A DNA stretch of 64,000 bases from Ectocarpus siliculosus (Eukaryota; Sar; Phaeophyceae; Ectocarpales; Ectocarpaceae): positions 1-64,000 of the forward strand of contig FN648568.1 in NCBI GenBank assembly GCA_000310025.1, written 5' to 3'. Within the stretch, counting starts at the first letter, position 1; each line of letters begins with the position of its first letter. The notes below the pieces were generated by a model, which worked only from the letters and a program-made list of their open reading frames with translations, was not told where the DNA came from and ran no database searches. Positions 41,290 through 53,429 of this stretch are shown one piece after another. The position numbers were made by a program, and so were the translations under genes.

Positions 41290-43730
41290 CGGTGCAGGTT
41301 TGGTGCAGCTATGGCTGACGGGCAAAATGCGACTTCCTGAAGTCTCTGGAAAGCGAGCCTGGCATTTACTCAACCACACACTGGATGTCCAGGGGCGACT
41401 GGTGGATGTTTTTTGGTCCACCATCGAACAGCAAGCCCAAATTGCAAGATTTGGTGGGTGCATCCAGCTGGACACGACGGTGTTCACTAACAGGTACAAA
41501 CATGATTGAACCTCTGCGAGAGGTTGCTTGTCTCGACGTCAAATTCAGCTGATAAAGGGGTGTCAACGCCAGTCCGCGTATTGTGCAACTCCCCAAACCA
41601 TTGCAATCCAAAATGCCTTGGTGACAGATATGTGTTCAGCTACCAACGGTACTGATGTGCTCCGGCTGACCGTGTTCCTCTTTAGGTACAGGTGCCCTCT
41701 TCTGCATTTTGGGGCAGGGATTGCTGCGGTCAGAGTGTACAGAAACATTCGAGTGGATGCTCAACAGATATGAAACTGCTGCCGGTGGGCGGAGGCCGAA
41801 GTGACCCTAGCGTCATGTCCGCATCATGTAGGGTTAGGGGTGGTCCTTAAACGCTTTGGTACGGAGTCAGGATGATGTACAACAATACCATGCCTTCAGC
41901 GACAGGAACAAAGTGACGTTCGTTTTTTTGCCGCCGATAAGTCGAGCTGTGTGAACGGCCAGGAACTGTGTGGACGACCAGGACCTTCTCCATGTGCTGG
42001 CAACATCAGCGAGCTATTCCACCTATCGTCAACGACACCCTTTTCGCTGGTATTCCCCACAGGAAATCTTGACCGATGCTGATCTTGCGATGACGGCTGC
42101 AATAGCATCCTGTTCGCCAGACACGATGCATTTGCACTGCTTGTGGCACATCTTCAAGAATGTCCTCAATAACTGCTCGTCATCATTTCCAGACAAGGAC
42201 TCTGGAGGTGCGATACCAGTCCATCGTGTTTTCCCGCTACAAGATGGCCCCAGACGTGCATCGGTTGGTCTATTACACCCCTTGACCGAGTCATAACGAG
42301 CTGTAGACATCAATTGTGGCGGCGTATCAGCGTACAAAGGACCTAGCTGCATAGGGTCACTCAATGCACATAATGTTTCATCCATTTGCATTCGGTTGGA
42401 AAACCTGGTGGCCGGGAAGTGCGAAGGTTACATGATTATCTTCCAGCTGTTTAGTTGGGGGACGTGCTTGGATTCGGTTGATATGATCGGCTAAGGTATG
42501 ATGGTCACGTCTCTACGCTCTATTCTCTGCTAACGGCCCACTGTTCTCACACTAGGCATGGTTATCACTCAGCGCACGGAATGTTTGTTCGGAGTGGCGA
42601 TACGCTTGGGTGTCGAGAAGAAGGTGTCACACTGCGCTCTTTGGGATCGCCTTCAACACCTCAGGAAGATGGTTGCCATCGAGACAGCGAGGTGCGAGTT
42701 GACTTTGTACGTTACCGTTACCCAGAGGCTTTGCGTGCGAGGGGGTAAATTAACACGCTCAAGGACAATGACGGTACTTGACGTCATACATGAACCTCTC
42801 CCGTCGCCACTTATCATACACCTCATGTCATGCAGCACTCCGATGCAATGCATGCAGGTTAGCTACCCCCAATCACCCCTGGGGTGGCGTTCCGGGACAA
42901 GCACGTGGAGGAATTATTCCAGCCCGTGAAGCAAGAGCTTTCGGACTGTGGTGCCAGCCAGTACTGCCAGTTAGTAAGTCGTGGGGCATGTATTTGTACA
43001 TCAATAAAATGAATCGTTGCTCTTGATTTCGGAGACAATTGTGTGCCCGTGGCTTCTCGAGCTTGACCACAAACAGAATCCTAGCCACCTCGTCGCATTC
43101 GAGCCTCCCAACTTCCACTTGTGTTCCTGCTTACAGCTTTTGCGGCGTGGACTGGCTTGCCGGCACTACTTCGCGGTTTTTGTCAACCTCATCGGGTGTA
43201 CTGGCGGGGAGGAACAGGTAAGCCTCACGCATGCCTTCGACGGTGCGTGTGTCCACTACCGTTCGCGTCGAGCAGACGACGAAAAGGATTTGCCATGGAG
43301 CGTCTCATCATTTCTGTCGTCGTCAGGCCACGGCGAAGGGTGGGACGGGCATCCCCAAGAAAGTGATGACCACTGCTGGGGACCAACATGCGATGAATCG
43401 CTCGATGGCGCACACCCCGCTAAACCCGCGGTGCGGGCCGTGCAGGATTGAAGCGCTGCCGACAAATGTCGCCTCTACGCCCATCTCATGGCAAAGAGCA
43501 AGGAGGACGTAGGAGATAAAACGAGGTCCGGACCCATTCACCTAGCACTGTCCGTCCAGGTCAAGATTGACGATTTTCTCGGGTATCGTCTGAAGGAGAC
43601 CGCGGGAGGCACAGGAGGATCCCACAATCCGTGGCAAGCACTCAAGAAAGGGAGACCGAAAAAGGACGGCAAAGAGGGAGCTGGCAACCCTGCGGGCCTA
43701 AGGAGAATCCCGTCAGACTAGGAGGATGAG
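41290..43730 (+). pseudogene. Mutator-like (MULE/FAR1-type) transposase, decayed
   Basis: Blocks of one protein appear in order but in different frames. They are LLNHTLDVQGRLVDVFW and FGGCIQLDTTVFTNRY (first catalytic Asp, about 41360-41505); TFEWMLNRYETAAGGRRPK (about 41745-41805); PQEILTDADLAMTAAI with LHCLWHIFKNV (second Asp and the C-x2-H motif, about 42055-42170); TQRTECLFGVAIRLGV (third acidic residue, about 42567-42620); and a SWIM finger, CSCLQLLRRGLACRHYF (C-x-C...C-x-H, about 43118-43170). A charged C-terminal tail with KKGRPKKDGKEG ends at 43719-43721. This is the MULE transposase layout also seen in FAR1. The residues survive, but repeated frame changes and stops show it is dead. 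Terminal inverted repeats were not found. Confidence 0.8.
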
Positions 43731-44160
43731 GGACTTCTGCGACGTGCCACGGGCGAACAAGAGGAGAAAGCTGAAAAATCCTGATACCAGCACCTGACCA
43801 GCTACCGTTGTCCCGTTACTTCCACATGTGTTTACATGACCAGTTCTTTTCCTTCCTGCTTTTTTCGTGCGAGCGTCTTTGCTCAGACAGAATCTATGGA
43901 AACGGCCGGTATGAAAAATGGCGTGTACCTTAGTCTAACTTTAACGTCGCATGGACGAACGGGAGGCAACACATTCGTGGCGGCGAACGTACGTTCATCA
44001 CCTATCTCTCAAATGTTTCGTTTCGTTGACGTGTGGGATTGTTTGGGATTGTTTGCGTTTTCTTTGTTTCTTCTTCGGTTTTCTAATGGCGAGCGAGACC
44101 AAACGAATGGGTCATTAATCCCTTATGTGATAAACGTTGCATTGGGGCACTGTAAAATGT
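43731..44160. other. Downstream of MULE; no supported gene
   Basis: One 111-residue plus-strand frame (43836-44171) with a hydrophobic middle; nothing recognisable. Confidence 0.3.
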
Positions 44161-44164
44161 ATAG

Positions 44165-44240
44165 ACATTAGGGTTAAGGATTGGCCCCCCGCCCCCAATG
44201 GGGCTTGGGGCCAACATCCAGGACGGATGGTGGTGAGTGT
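44165..44240 (+). repeat. Dispersed repeat family, head fragment
   Basis: Matches the head of the copies at 30685 (minus) and 52735 (plus): TTAGGGTTAAGGATTGGCCC, GCCCCCAATGGGG and GGATGGTGGTGAGTGT. Confidence 0.6.
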
Positions 44241-44274
44241 CCGGGAGGAAGGAAAGAAGAAGAAGGTGAGAAGA

Positions 44275-44472
44275 TTTGTCGGGGCGGGAGGGCCTGCGCC
44301 CCGGCCGCCTCCCCCACCGTCGCCGGGGGGAAGACACTGCTGCCGGGGGCCGCCGCTCCAGCTGCAGGTGCTGCCGCCGATGCCGCCGCTCCTGCCGCGA
44401 GGGCCTGCGCCCCGGCCGCCTTCCCCACCGTCGCCGGGGGGAAGACACTGCTGCCGGGGGCCGCCGCTGCAG
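44275..44472 (-). repeat. Ala-rich coding minisatellite, two units
   Basis: A roughly 96-bp unit is duplicated almost exactly: GAGGGCCTGCGCCCCGGCCG and GGGGGGAAGACACTGCTGCC occur twice. On the minus strand each unit codes for a 32-33 residue Ala-rich peptide (PGSSVFPPATVG then AAGAQAL), related to the units at 19694. Confidence 0.75.
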
Positions 44473-44474
44473 CG

Positions 44475-44800
44475 CTGTTGAAAAACAAGCCCACCAACCA
44501 CAGCCGCCACACACTATTCATGTGTGTGGTTCCGGCATTCACACGTGCTCTAACTATGCGTAAGTCGCCACACAGGCAACAACCCTGGTAAGCAGCGCTG
44601 TTGGGGAAACAAGCCCACCAATCACGGCCGCCATACACTATTCATGTGTGTGGTTCCGGCATTCAGACGTGCTCTAACGATGCGTGAATCGCCACACAGG
44701 CAACAACCCTGGTAAGTAGCGCTGTTGCGAAAAACAAGCCCACCAATCACGGCCGCCACACACTATTCATGTGTGTGGTTCCGGCATTCACCCTTTCTGA
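44475..44800 (-). repeat. Inverted array of the 34.9-kb satellite
   Basis: Three units on the opposite strand show the same order of words (GCCGGAACCACACACATGAA, GTGTGGCGGCCGTGATTGG, CAACAGCGCT, AGGGTTGTTGCCTGTGTGGC). Period is about 120 bp. Units are closer to the early part of the main array than to its decayed part. Confidence 0.9.
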
Positions 44801-45482
44801 TTTCATGCGTGAAGGGACGGTGTTGGGAGAGGCAAGGAAGTGGTGAAGAATTTCGGCACTCGACGAACGCGCGGTCCCGTCGGGAGTGAAAGGGAAATGT
44901 CAGTCCGTAGTCTTGTCTCTATCGAAATCGAAAAGCCGGAAAATTGAGGTATACATATGTACATAACGATGGAGAAGGCCGACGACGAAGGTACGAAGAG
45001 ATGGAATTGCACCCCACGTTCGAAGTCGGTGTGACAACCGCTGCAAGGAAGGAGTGCGGAGGGAACAAAAACAAAAACGGAGACGTCGACGTTTGCGTCG
45101 TGGAACGATCCTTCGGTATAACGCAGGTACTCACCAATGCAAGACAAAGAGGTAAAATACCCATCGTGAAAGTCAAAGCGCATGTCATAACTGCATAATA
45201 TGACTCATGCGCGGAGAAGTTATCACGGAGACTTATCAACAAGAAATTTGAAGGCCGGCTGAGAAGGTTTGAAGCGACAAACACTTCAGCGACCATGGCA
45301 AGCGCAACGTCAAAACTTCACAGGAAGAAAAGTGCATACAAAAAAAGAACAGGCCGGATGCCGACCTGTGGCTCTCTCGAAATGAAGGGATTCCCACAAT
45401 TTCCAACAGGTAATCCACATGTACGGACATATGATGAAGTTACTGGGTAGAGAGAGATCGGAACGGTTTTTCATGTGAAGAT

Positions 45483-45513
<31 letters not shown>

Positions 45514-47020
45514 ATGAAGGTCGACCCGTCTTGAGTCGTTCGGTGTAAAATGATAAATGCGACAGGTGGACTGCGTTAAGATCCAGCGGTCTTTTTCGGC
45601 AGTGGCAAAGAAATAAATATGCAACCACATGTCGAAAAAAGAAAAGTTGAGCGTGATACCGTGGTAAATAGAACACCGCCTTCTCTGTTGTTGCAGGCAG
45701 GTTTGCTTCCACAACCCGGGAACCCAACCCACTCTTGTATTTCGGCCTACAAGACTCGAATCGACGCAAGCACCAGTAGGAGAGTGCGTAGAAGATGCCG
45801 TGACAGCACAACTCCACTCTCCTACGACATCTATGTACAGTAGTACTGCTGTCGTTGTAGCACCATGTGAAAGATCTCCGAGGAGTCCTCCTGCGCGGTA
45901 ACGACAACATGGCGAGAGCTCTACGTGTACCTGTCGTCGACACATGTGGCAGCCTTGCGACACACGAACGGATGTTTGCATCGCACTGTACTATGGTTCG
46001 CCGTGGCAGGAAGTATCTCATCCAGTTAGGTCGTTGCCGTAGTACGCGGACGTCGTTCGGAGTCTAGTCCATGCTGCTGTTGCAAAAACACAGCAGTAAT
46101 CGAGCAATGCATGCAATATTTTGGTCTGGTTCACACTTTTGCCTCCACATGGGACGGAGGACGAAGGTAGAATTCTTAAGGTAAGGTAGTTGGAACAGCC
46201 TTGAGATGAAGGTATTCCGGGACACTTTGGTAGGGTTGATCAGGTTGACCAACAATTTAAAGGATCTCTGAATTGATAACAGCAAAGAAGGATTCGTAAA
46301 AAGTGTTTTGTTGGTAAGGGGTTATGGAGAATGTCGTTGATGTGATCTGTAGGTTGCGTTTTTAGAAGGCATGCTCCATCACCGATTTCATTGACATTTA
46401 GTCAAGATCCTTGGTTGTTGTGTTTCCCGTTGCTAGTGTTGCTGTTGTTGTTGTTGCCCGCACCTGGTCTTTTTCATGAACACTGGCCGGAATTTTACGG
46501 AGTATGAATGAAGTCATTGGTCTGGTCAATGTTATCATTTGTGGGTGCCAGAATGCCATGGTCGAAATAATATGGTGTGGTTAGTTTCTAGAGATCGGGA
46601 TGGGCTTTGACAATGGGGGTCTCCTAATTCCTTTGCTCCGTCACAGCTCGCGGGCTGCGGGCGGGGTAGCTGGTGGGGCACCCCTCGCGGGCGGCGGGTG
46701 TAAAAGCAGGCGGTGAAGACCTCCGCGAAGAGAGGATCCAGCGGTGAAGGACGATGCCTTGTCAGCGGAGCTTGCGGCGTCGGCGCGGGCTCGGCGAGCC
46801 ATTGATATCTGGCGTAGATTGATAAAAGGAGACAAAGTATGATAGGAAGATCCAGCGCGGGAGCGAGTTCGGGCAGATAGATGGGTTTCGCATGGACCGG
46901 CAGATTAATATATATGTACATATCAGATTTAGTCACTCTTCATGCTTCGGCGTTTCTTTCTCTCGCGGCAGCGAGTCTTTTCTCGCGGGTCCTTCTCAGG
47001 GGCACGCAGGAGGTTCGTCG
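44801..47020. other. No supported gene; (AAC)n microsatellite
   Basis: Overlapping frames on both strands, none recognisable. An (AAC)n tract of about 30 bp lies at 45481-45511. Confidence 0.4.
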
Positions 47021-47780
47021 GTATATTAACGCCCGTGCCCGGAGCTCGGTAGCCCTCCGTTGCGCGTGTGGTTGACGGCCAAAGTTGCGAAAACTGGCTC
47101 AAAACCCCGGGCACATGTTCCGCGCTGGCAAAGCCTGGCGAACCAATTCTGAAACCTACCAAACCCATCAAATACGGCGGTTTGAAATTCGTCTCTTGCT
47201 TGTCCACTTTCGTTCGTTTATTCATTCATTCATTCGATGATTCATGGCTGTGACTCTTCGTGTCATCGCATTGTCCAACAGCAGCACCTACGTTTATTTC
47301 ACTTCGCAGCGGGCCAAGTGTAGACAAGTCTGAGATCATGCATCCAGCCGTAGTGTTGAACGTGTCCCATTGATGGTGTTGTTTCGGCTTCAAATTCGGC
47401 TCTCATCGAAAATCTGCCATCATCAATCAAAGACATCATGGAAGTCTGAGTTCGCTGCCAAAATACTGTCCGCTCGAGCTGGCTCCATTGTGGAATAACA
47501 ACGTGCGCGATATTTTGTGTGGAAATACAAGCGTTGTAAGACGCACAGTCTCTCTTCGGGCAATGCGCATGTGGTCTTGCGTCGCCTAAGGGAGGGTAGA
47601 CACCCACGTCCCGAAGGGAGACGTTGTATGTACGGTACATTAACGCCCGTGTCCGGAGCTCGGCAGACCTCCGTGGCGCGTGGAGGTAACCGTCAAAGTT
47701 GCGAAAATTGGCTCAAAACCCAGGGGACGCGTTCCGCGACGACCATGCCTCCCGAACCAATTCCTGAAGCCTCCCTGTTG
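47020..47780 (+). repeat. Pair of 140-bp direct repeats
   Basis: Copies at about 47022-47165 and 47636-47778 share TTAACGCCCGTG(C/T)CCGGAGC, CAAAGTTGCGAAAA(C/T)TGGC and CGAACCAATTC-TGAA. They are 614 bp apart in direct orientation, like LTRs of a very small element, but no TG/CA ends or target duplications are clear. Confidence 0.55.
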
Positions 47781-48060
47781 CCCAGGAGATGTTTCCTCCG
47801 CACATTTTGAGAACACGGTCGATAATTTGTGGAATCATTTCGATGGTTCCTAATCGGTGTATTCTAGTATCATAACAGCCTTTACACTGTGTGCGTCCAT
47901 GCGTACGTTTCTATGCAGTATCGTGGTTCTCCACCCACAGCTTCGGGCCCGCGACTCTGCTTTGAACTCTCACCTCCGGTTTGCAAATGTTTAGTGTGAA
48001 AGATTCATATGTTCACAGACCTAATTCATATTTCATGGTTGATTGGAACACGTCATGCCA
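47781..48060. other. No supported gene
   Basis: Nothing recognisable. Confidence 0.3.
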
Positions 48061-48550
48061 GTCACATAATTTTTCGGATCTTTTCTTCAAAGGTCAAATC
48101 TCCGATTTTCTCCGAATGGGTGCGGGCCATCACTGCACCAGCTGCTGGCTCCCCAGAGATGGATCCACAACAGCAGCAACACATGTATTTCATTTACACA
48201 TACTGTGCGGTGTATGCATCTGCATCAGCACTCCTTCTCGGGGCTGGTCATGTATAGAACTATGTGTCTATACATGTACAGGAAAAAGTCCGATTCAACA
48301 CAAGCTCAAAACGAAAAAACCTGACAGGTAGAAACGTGCCGATCACTGAATGTTTCGGATCTTTTCTTCATAGGTCATATCTCCGATTTTGTCCGGAAGG
48401 GTGCAGGCCATCGCTGGCGGGCCATCACCGCACCAGCTGCACGCTCCCCGCACGGATGGATACACGACAGCAACAACACTCATTCATTCATTCATTACGG
48501 CGTGGTGTATGCATCTGCAGAACAATGTGTCTATTCATGTACCATGGTTC
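48060..48550 (+). repeat. Tandem duplication, about 290-bp period
   Basis: Two copies (about 48066-48285 and 48350-48545) share TTTCGGATCTTTTCTTCA, TCTCCGATTTT-TCCG, CACCAGCTGC, GTGTATGCATCTGCA and a T(A/T)CATGTAC word. An (ATTC)n tract lies at 48479-48497. Confidence 0.75.
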
Positions 48551-48864
48551 CAAAAGCAAAAATCTGCCGTGGCATTCAAATATTCGGCTGCCCGCACTCG
48601 CTCTCACGATGGCCCTTCTCCCAATACCTATTCTACACCCTACCTCTCGTCACAAATCACAGCTCACACCGCCAGAGCAGCCTCCACCCTCTCTCTCTCC
48701 CTTGGTCAATAAACACCGTACATCCTTGCCTCGCCACAGCCGCCAAGCCTCCAGCGACGCTACCAACGCATCGTCCGCAACAGCACTCGAAAGGCTAGCA
48801 GACACGTGCCTACCCGCTTTTGGCGAAGAAATTATGCCTACAAGGAAAGAAAGAAGAACTGGAG

Positions 48865-48975
48865 CTTGCCGCACGGCGGTGGCGGCAGGGGGGGGGGGGC
48901 GGCCGGGGCGCAGGCACTCGTGGTGGCAGCGACAGCATCGGTAGCAGCGCCGGCGGCGAACGGTGGGACCACCGG
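48865..48975 (+). repeat. Ala-rich repeat unit, single copy
   Basis: One plus-strand frame (part of 48806-49027) reads AAGAQALVVAATASVAAPAA, matching the 44.3-kb and 19.7-kb units. It follows a G10 run at about 48889. Confidence 0.55.
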
Positions 48976-49079
48976 CAGTCACGTGTCGGCGCGTGTATTC
49001 CATTATCACGCTCCCGGGCTCCTGTAGAGAACGGTTTCTGCGCAAGGGAGTGACCCAAGGTCCGCCCAAAACCTACGCA

Positions 49080-52000
49080 CGCCCTTGCGTATATGCACTA
49101 CTTCTTGTAGCGAGGAAATCATACTCATGCCGACTACTAACTGCGGTCTGGAAACCCTGTTGGACATGCAGACCGGCAACACTGCTCAAAGCAACATAGA
49201 TCTAGTCTACACAATACCGATCCACATGGGAGAAAGGCCCGCCGATATTTCTACACCCCAAACATGCATCGGGCTCACGAACGAGAGCAACAAACGACGA
49301 TAGTTGCTGTCTGTGCACGTAAGCGAATGAGTGACACATAGGGGTGTGTGTCAAACGCTGAACGCTGACAGACAGAGAAATGGTATACCTCCGAGATTTC
49401 CGCTGTGGTGCATCGACTAACGCGTGGGGAATCCAAAACATCAAACAAATTGCTACTGCCGGAGCAAAGAAGGATAAATACCCATCCACCACAGGTGAAA
49501 ATTGATTTTTAAAGGTGGGGGCGACCCATAGGACCCCAACAAACTGTTCCAAAAAATATGAATGCTCGAGAGGCCCGGAGGGACGAAAAGAAAGCTGCAT
49601 AGCAGAGCAGCAGTAGACGAAATGTAATACTTGGGGTAGGACCCAGAGAAACTATCTGAGACGAGAGAGTTCGCGAATCCTATGCAGCATATATATGTAC
49701 ATTAACATAGAGGAAATAAGTCCTTTATGTTGGCGAGCAACGCTTCGCGAGGAAATCTGATGTACTTTGGATGAAACGGCAGCGATAAGGGCGGCAATCG
49801 CCGGCCATAAATCCGAGAAAACATTATTTACAAGGAAGCATTTCAAGAGCCGGAAAGGGGAGGGGCGGAGAGCAGAGAAAGGGGGCTTATGGGCGAAGGC
49901 GTATGTAGTAGGCGCTTCCTCCGTGGTGGAGATGGCCCAACAAACTGCACCCTGTGTGACATGGAAAGCGTCATCAGTTGGTGGCTTGCGGCTCTCTCGC
50001 GGTCACGGCACACACCGACCACATTATGAGCAAGGAAGGACGGATAGAAGTCAACTTGTGAATGTGAAGAGGGAAGGCAGTTGCACAACCTGTCAACTTG
50101 TCAACGTTCCACGTAGACCTGTGGAGCCGCGTAGATGCACACCACACCGCCGAACCATGTACTGCAGCAAGACCAGGGGCAGTGATCGCGTCAGTTGATA
50201 TGCGGTCCGGAAACCCTGCTTCATATGCGTTCCAGAAACACTGCTCGAAGCAACCACACAGGAAACTGAAAAAACAAACACACGCATGGAAGACAAACGA
50301 AAGGCCGATAAAGCGGGACGGCCACCTAGAAGCAAAATCATTGTCACTGTGTGGTGAGCGTTGCATTGGCCGTGACTTAAGCGGAGAAGGTCGTAATTTG
50401 CATGTAACTCAAAGCAGAACAACTACTTTTGTTTGGCGTAATTTATTTCGAAACAAGTACCTTTATGTCCGTACACAGGAAGTCGGCACTATCGAACTTG
50501 GAACATACGAAAATAACGTACGCTTGAAGGAGAAGCCGAAATAAACGCGGAATATCGGAAACGCGCATGAAGAAAAGACACTGCAGAAGAAACCAATAAT
50601 ACACGTAAGTTTATGTCCGGGTAACGATCAGACCACGGTCACGGCCATGTTTCAGAACATGAGGTGAAAGATGGAACTACTGCAAGTGGACTACATGCGC
50701 GTCTGTTGCTGCTGCCGAACTACACAACACCGCACATCATGAATGTGAGTCTGTCTACTGCTGCTTGCTGGCACACACACCGATAGTTGTGTGGTAAGGC
50801 TGAAAACTACGTTACGGACGGTCCAACTTGCTCATTGTTGCCACCCTGAATGTTTGGTCCCGGTCAACCCCAAAAAACTGTTGAAGATGCTTCTCAATGT
50901 GGTTGTACACGTAGCAGAATAAATCATTATTACGTGTTATATCTGGGTAACGATCGGACCATGGTTTGGCCACGTTTCAGAAGATGAACTGACCGCAAAA
51001 TGCGACGCACTGCTAACAACGGCATAACCTTGGTTATTGCAAGTGTTGTACGAATATACTTAGTAGAAAAACAAGAACAAAGAAATAAATGAAACTAATG
51101 GAAGTAGGTCGAACTTTCTCTGTATCGCACAATTGCGTTCTCTCGATGTAAAGAGGATCCGTCTTGCAGACGAAGAAGCATCCTTGACTGTTCGTCGTCT
51201 AAGCGCCAAGTCGTTCCGTCTGTCCAATTGACTCCCGGTGCATTGTTGCGAAGGCGACGCCTAACTGCCGGTACGCGTGATGAAAGCACCTCAACGTTGT
51301 TGGTTTGTCTTTTCGGATGAGGTAGGTGGTGCGAAAAAAGTATGAACCTTTGGGGCGGATGCGCGGAGGCTTGTGCGCGGAATAACTTTAACCGTTTCGG
51401 ATACGTTTATTCAAATATTGTGTTCGACGATCTGATTGGATCAAAATGCGGCGAGATTCGAGTTGAAAGGCTTTTTCGCTGCACAACTTGCCACGATGAC
51501 ATACCGCAGGCGTGGTATACATGCACGTATCAATACGAACGTGCGAAGGACGGTGTGTGCTTTGAAGTATACAGTACAGACACGAATTCATTCGTGCGAA
51601 TGACGGATATACGGAGGTGATATTTCGGCGGGATGTGATTTGTCTGCAGGCAGGCTGATGCTGCCATCTGTTGAACGAGCGTCCTAAAAGGTGCACCATA
51701 GTTTTGCCAATGTTCCCAACATTTGTGGAAGTGATGCGCCGGAATCTTGTAGTGGATAAAAAGGGGTAACAAACCACAAAAAAAAAGAAGCTGAAAGCAT
51801 ACTAAAATCAAGATGCACGCGTCATAAGCTCTCCTATGTAAGGATGTATAATTCCGAACATGCTCATGAATGAGAGCAACGATCATTGTTGATGTCCGTA
51901 CACGTTTAAGGTTGTGAGTGACGCGTACGGGTGTCCAATCCTCACAGAACGAGAGACCATATACCTCCGACATGCCCGGTGTGGTGCATCAAAACAGCGG

Positions 52001-52700
52001 CCAGAGGGATATATACCATCAAGGTGGCATAATCAAGATGAAAAACCCCAATCAGTACAAAATGTGATGCATCGGACGGCCCCTCTTTGTCTGTTCAACC
52101 GCCTGTTCAGCGGACGACATAGACAAGGCCAACTGTTGTCGGTCACAGGAGGCCGAACTTCCTCAAACTCGGGAAGGGGTGATGGTCTGCGATTCCCCTC
52201 GAGATTCCTCTAGATTATTTGCATTGTAGCTCGAGATCAGCATTTCGGGCCGGGTCAGGCAAGGGGTAGGGTAGTCGAATGAAACATGGATATTGGTCTG
52301 GGAAGCTGAATCTAAAGCTTCTCAATTTTGGCGTTCTTGGCAGCTGCGTTGCTCCCTGGAACCAGCGCGTCTCCGCATCTTGCACAGCATCGCAGATGGA
52401 CTACTGCAAGGTATTGACTTGTCACCCGCGGCTTATTACCCCCCCCATTATATAGTACTATGTGGTGGATGACTGTGTGCTGCCTTGAAGCACTACATAC
52501 AGCAGCCAGGCGGATACTCCTACAAGTCAGTACGACCATCCTACTATGGCAGGCTTGAGCCCCCTTCCTCACTCAAGAAAAAACAAATTATATTTCATAT
52601 TGTGATTCACCGGACCCTCTTTGTCTGTTCAATCGCCCCGTTCGGATTGCGAAAGACCCCAACAAGCTGTTACACAACAAAAATTAGTGTAATAGAGGAT
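49080..52700. repeat. Block of diverged dispersed duplications, no gene
   Basis: Pairs of similar segments occur: 49300-49450 and 51880-52030 (ATACCTCCGA, GTGGTGCATC), 49150-49200 and 50200-50250 (GGAAACCCTG, ACTGCTC(A/G)AAGCAACA), 50600-50660 and 50935-50990 (GGGTAACGATC-GACCA, GTTTCAGAA), and 52070-52110 with 52605-52640 (CCTCTTTGTCTGTTCAA). Frames are shadows; a 92-residue plus frame at 51342-51620 has no support. Confidence 0.5.
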
Positions 52701-52734
52701 ATACAAAGCGACGAAGGGCTTGTAGCCGTGCACG

Positions 52735-53255
52735 GAGATATGAATCCTACTAAGGTTGAAGATTGGCCCCGGCCCCCGAAGAGGGCGGACGGCCACAACG
52801 GGATGGATGTCGGTGAGGGTTGGGGGGAAATTAATAGAAACAAAAAGGAAGACGACACGTTAGAAGTAGCAAGAACGGGCGGTGTATGGAGACGCAATGA
52901 AGACGCGAAGGCGTGCAGACGTTCGCGAAGAGCGAGAGGGCACAGAAGGGCGAAGCATCGGCCCCCGCGCTACCAGTGGGCGCGGGGCATACGGTGTGAC
53001 AAATGTCGAGACGGTCTGCGAGAACGGCCGACGTGCGCTGCGCGGCTATGGTCGATGCTGTCAACCATTTACTACGGTACATGTTGTACAGTACGGGGCT
53101 CTCGACCATTTCATTTCGTGTGCAGACTAAAAGTCTTCATGTTCGAATCATTTGTTGTATCATACAACGAAGACACGCGTCACCAATCCACGCCCTTCAT
53201 TCGGTGCGGCAAAAGTCGATCCATCTACATATTTTGTGCAAGCTTTTTTGCTGTT
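52735..53255 (+). repeat. Dispersed repeat family, copy 2 (plus)
   Basis: Counterpart of 30165-30685. It begins AAGGTTGAAGATTGGCCCCG and ends near a TTTTGTGCAAGCTTTTTT word. A long plus frame crosses it (52485-53330), but the other copy is not open in the same way, so I do not call it a gene. Confidence 0.8.
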
Positions 53256-53429
53256 GGACGAAGAAACAAAATCGACCCGAGAAACGAAAACGAAGAACGA
53301 TACACGACTACATATACATCGAGTAGATAACACCGCAGCCCCCACTATAAGAAATCAAAGAAGAGTAGTTATTTTGTGTGCATACAACGGTAAAACATGA
53401 ATGTAAATGAATGAATGAATGATCACTTT

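Noticed and set aside
52485-53330. 281-residue plus-strand ORF
   Set aside because: It lies in a dispersed repeat whose other copy does not conserve the frame.
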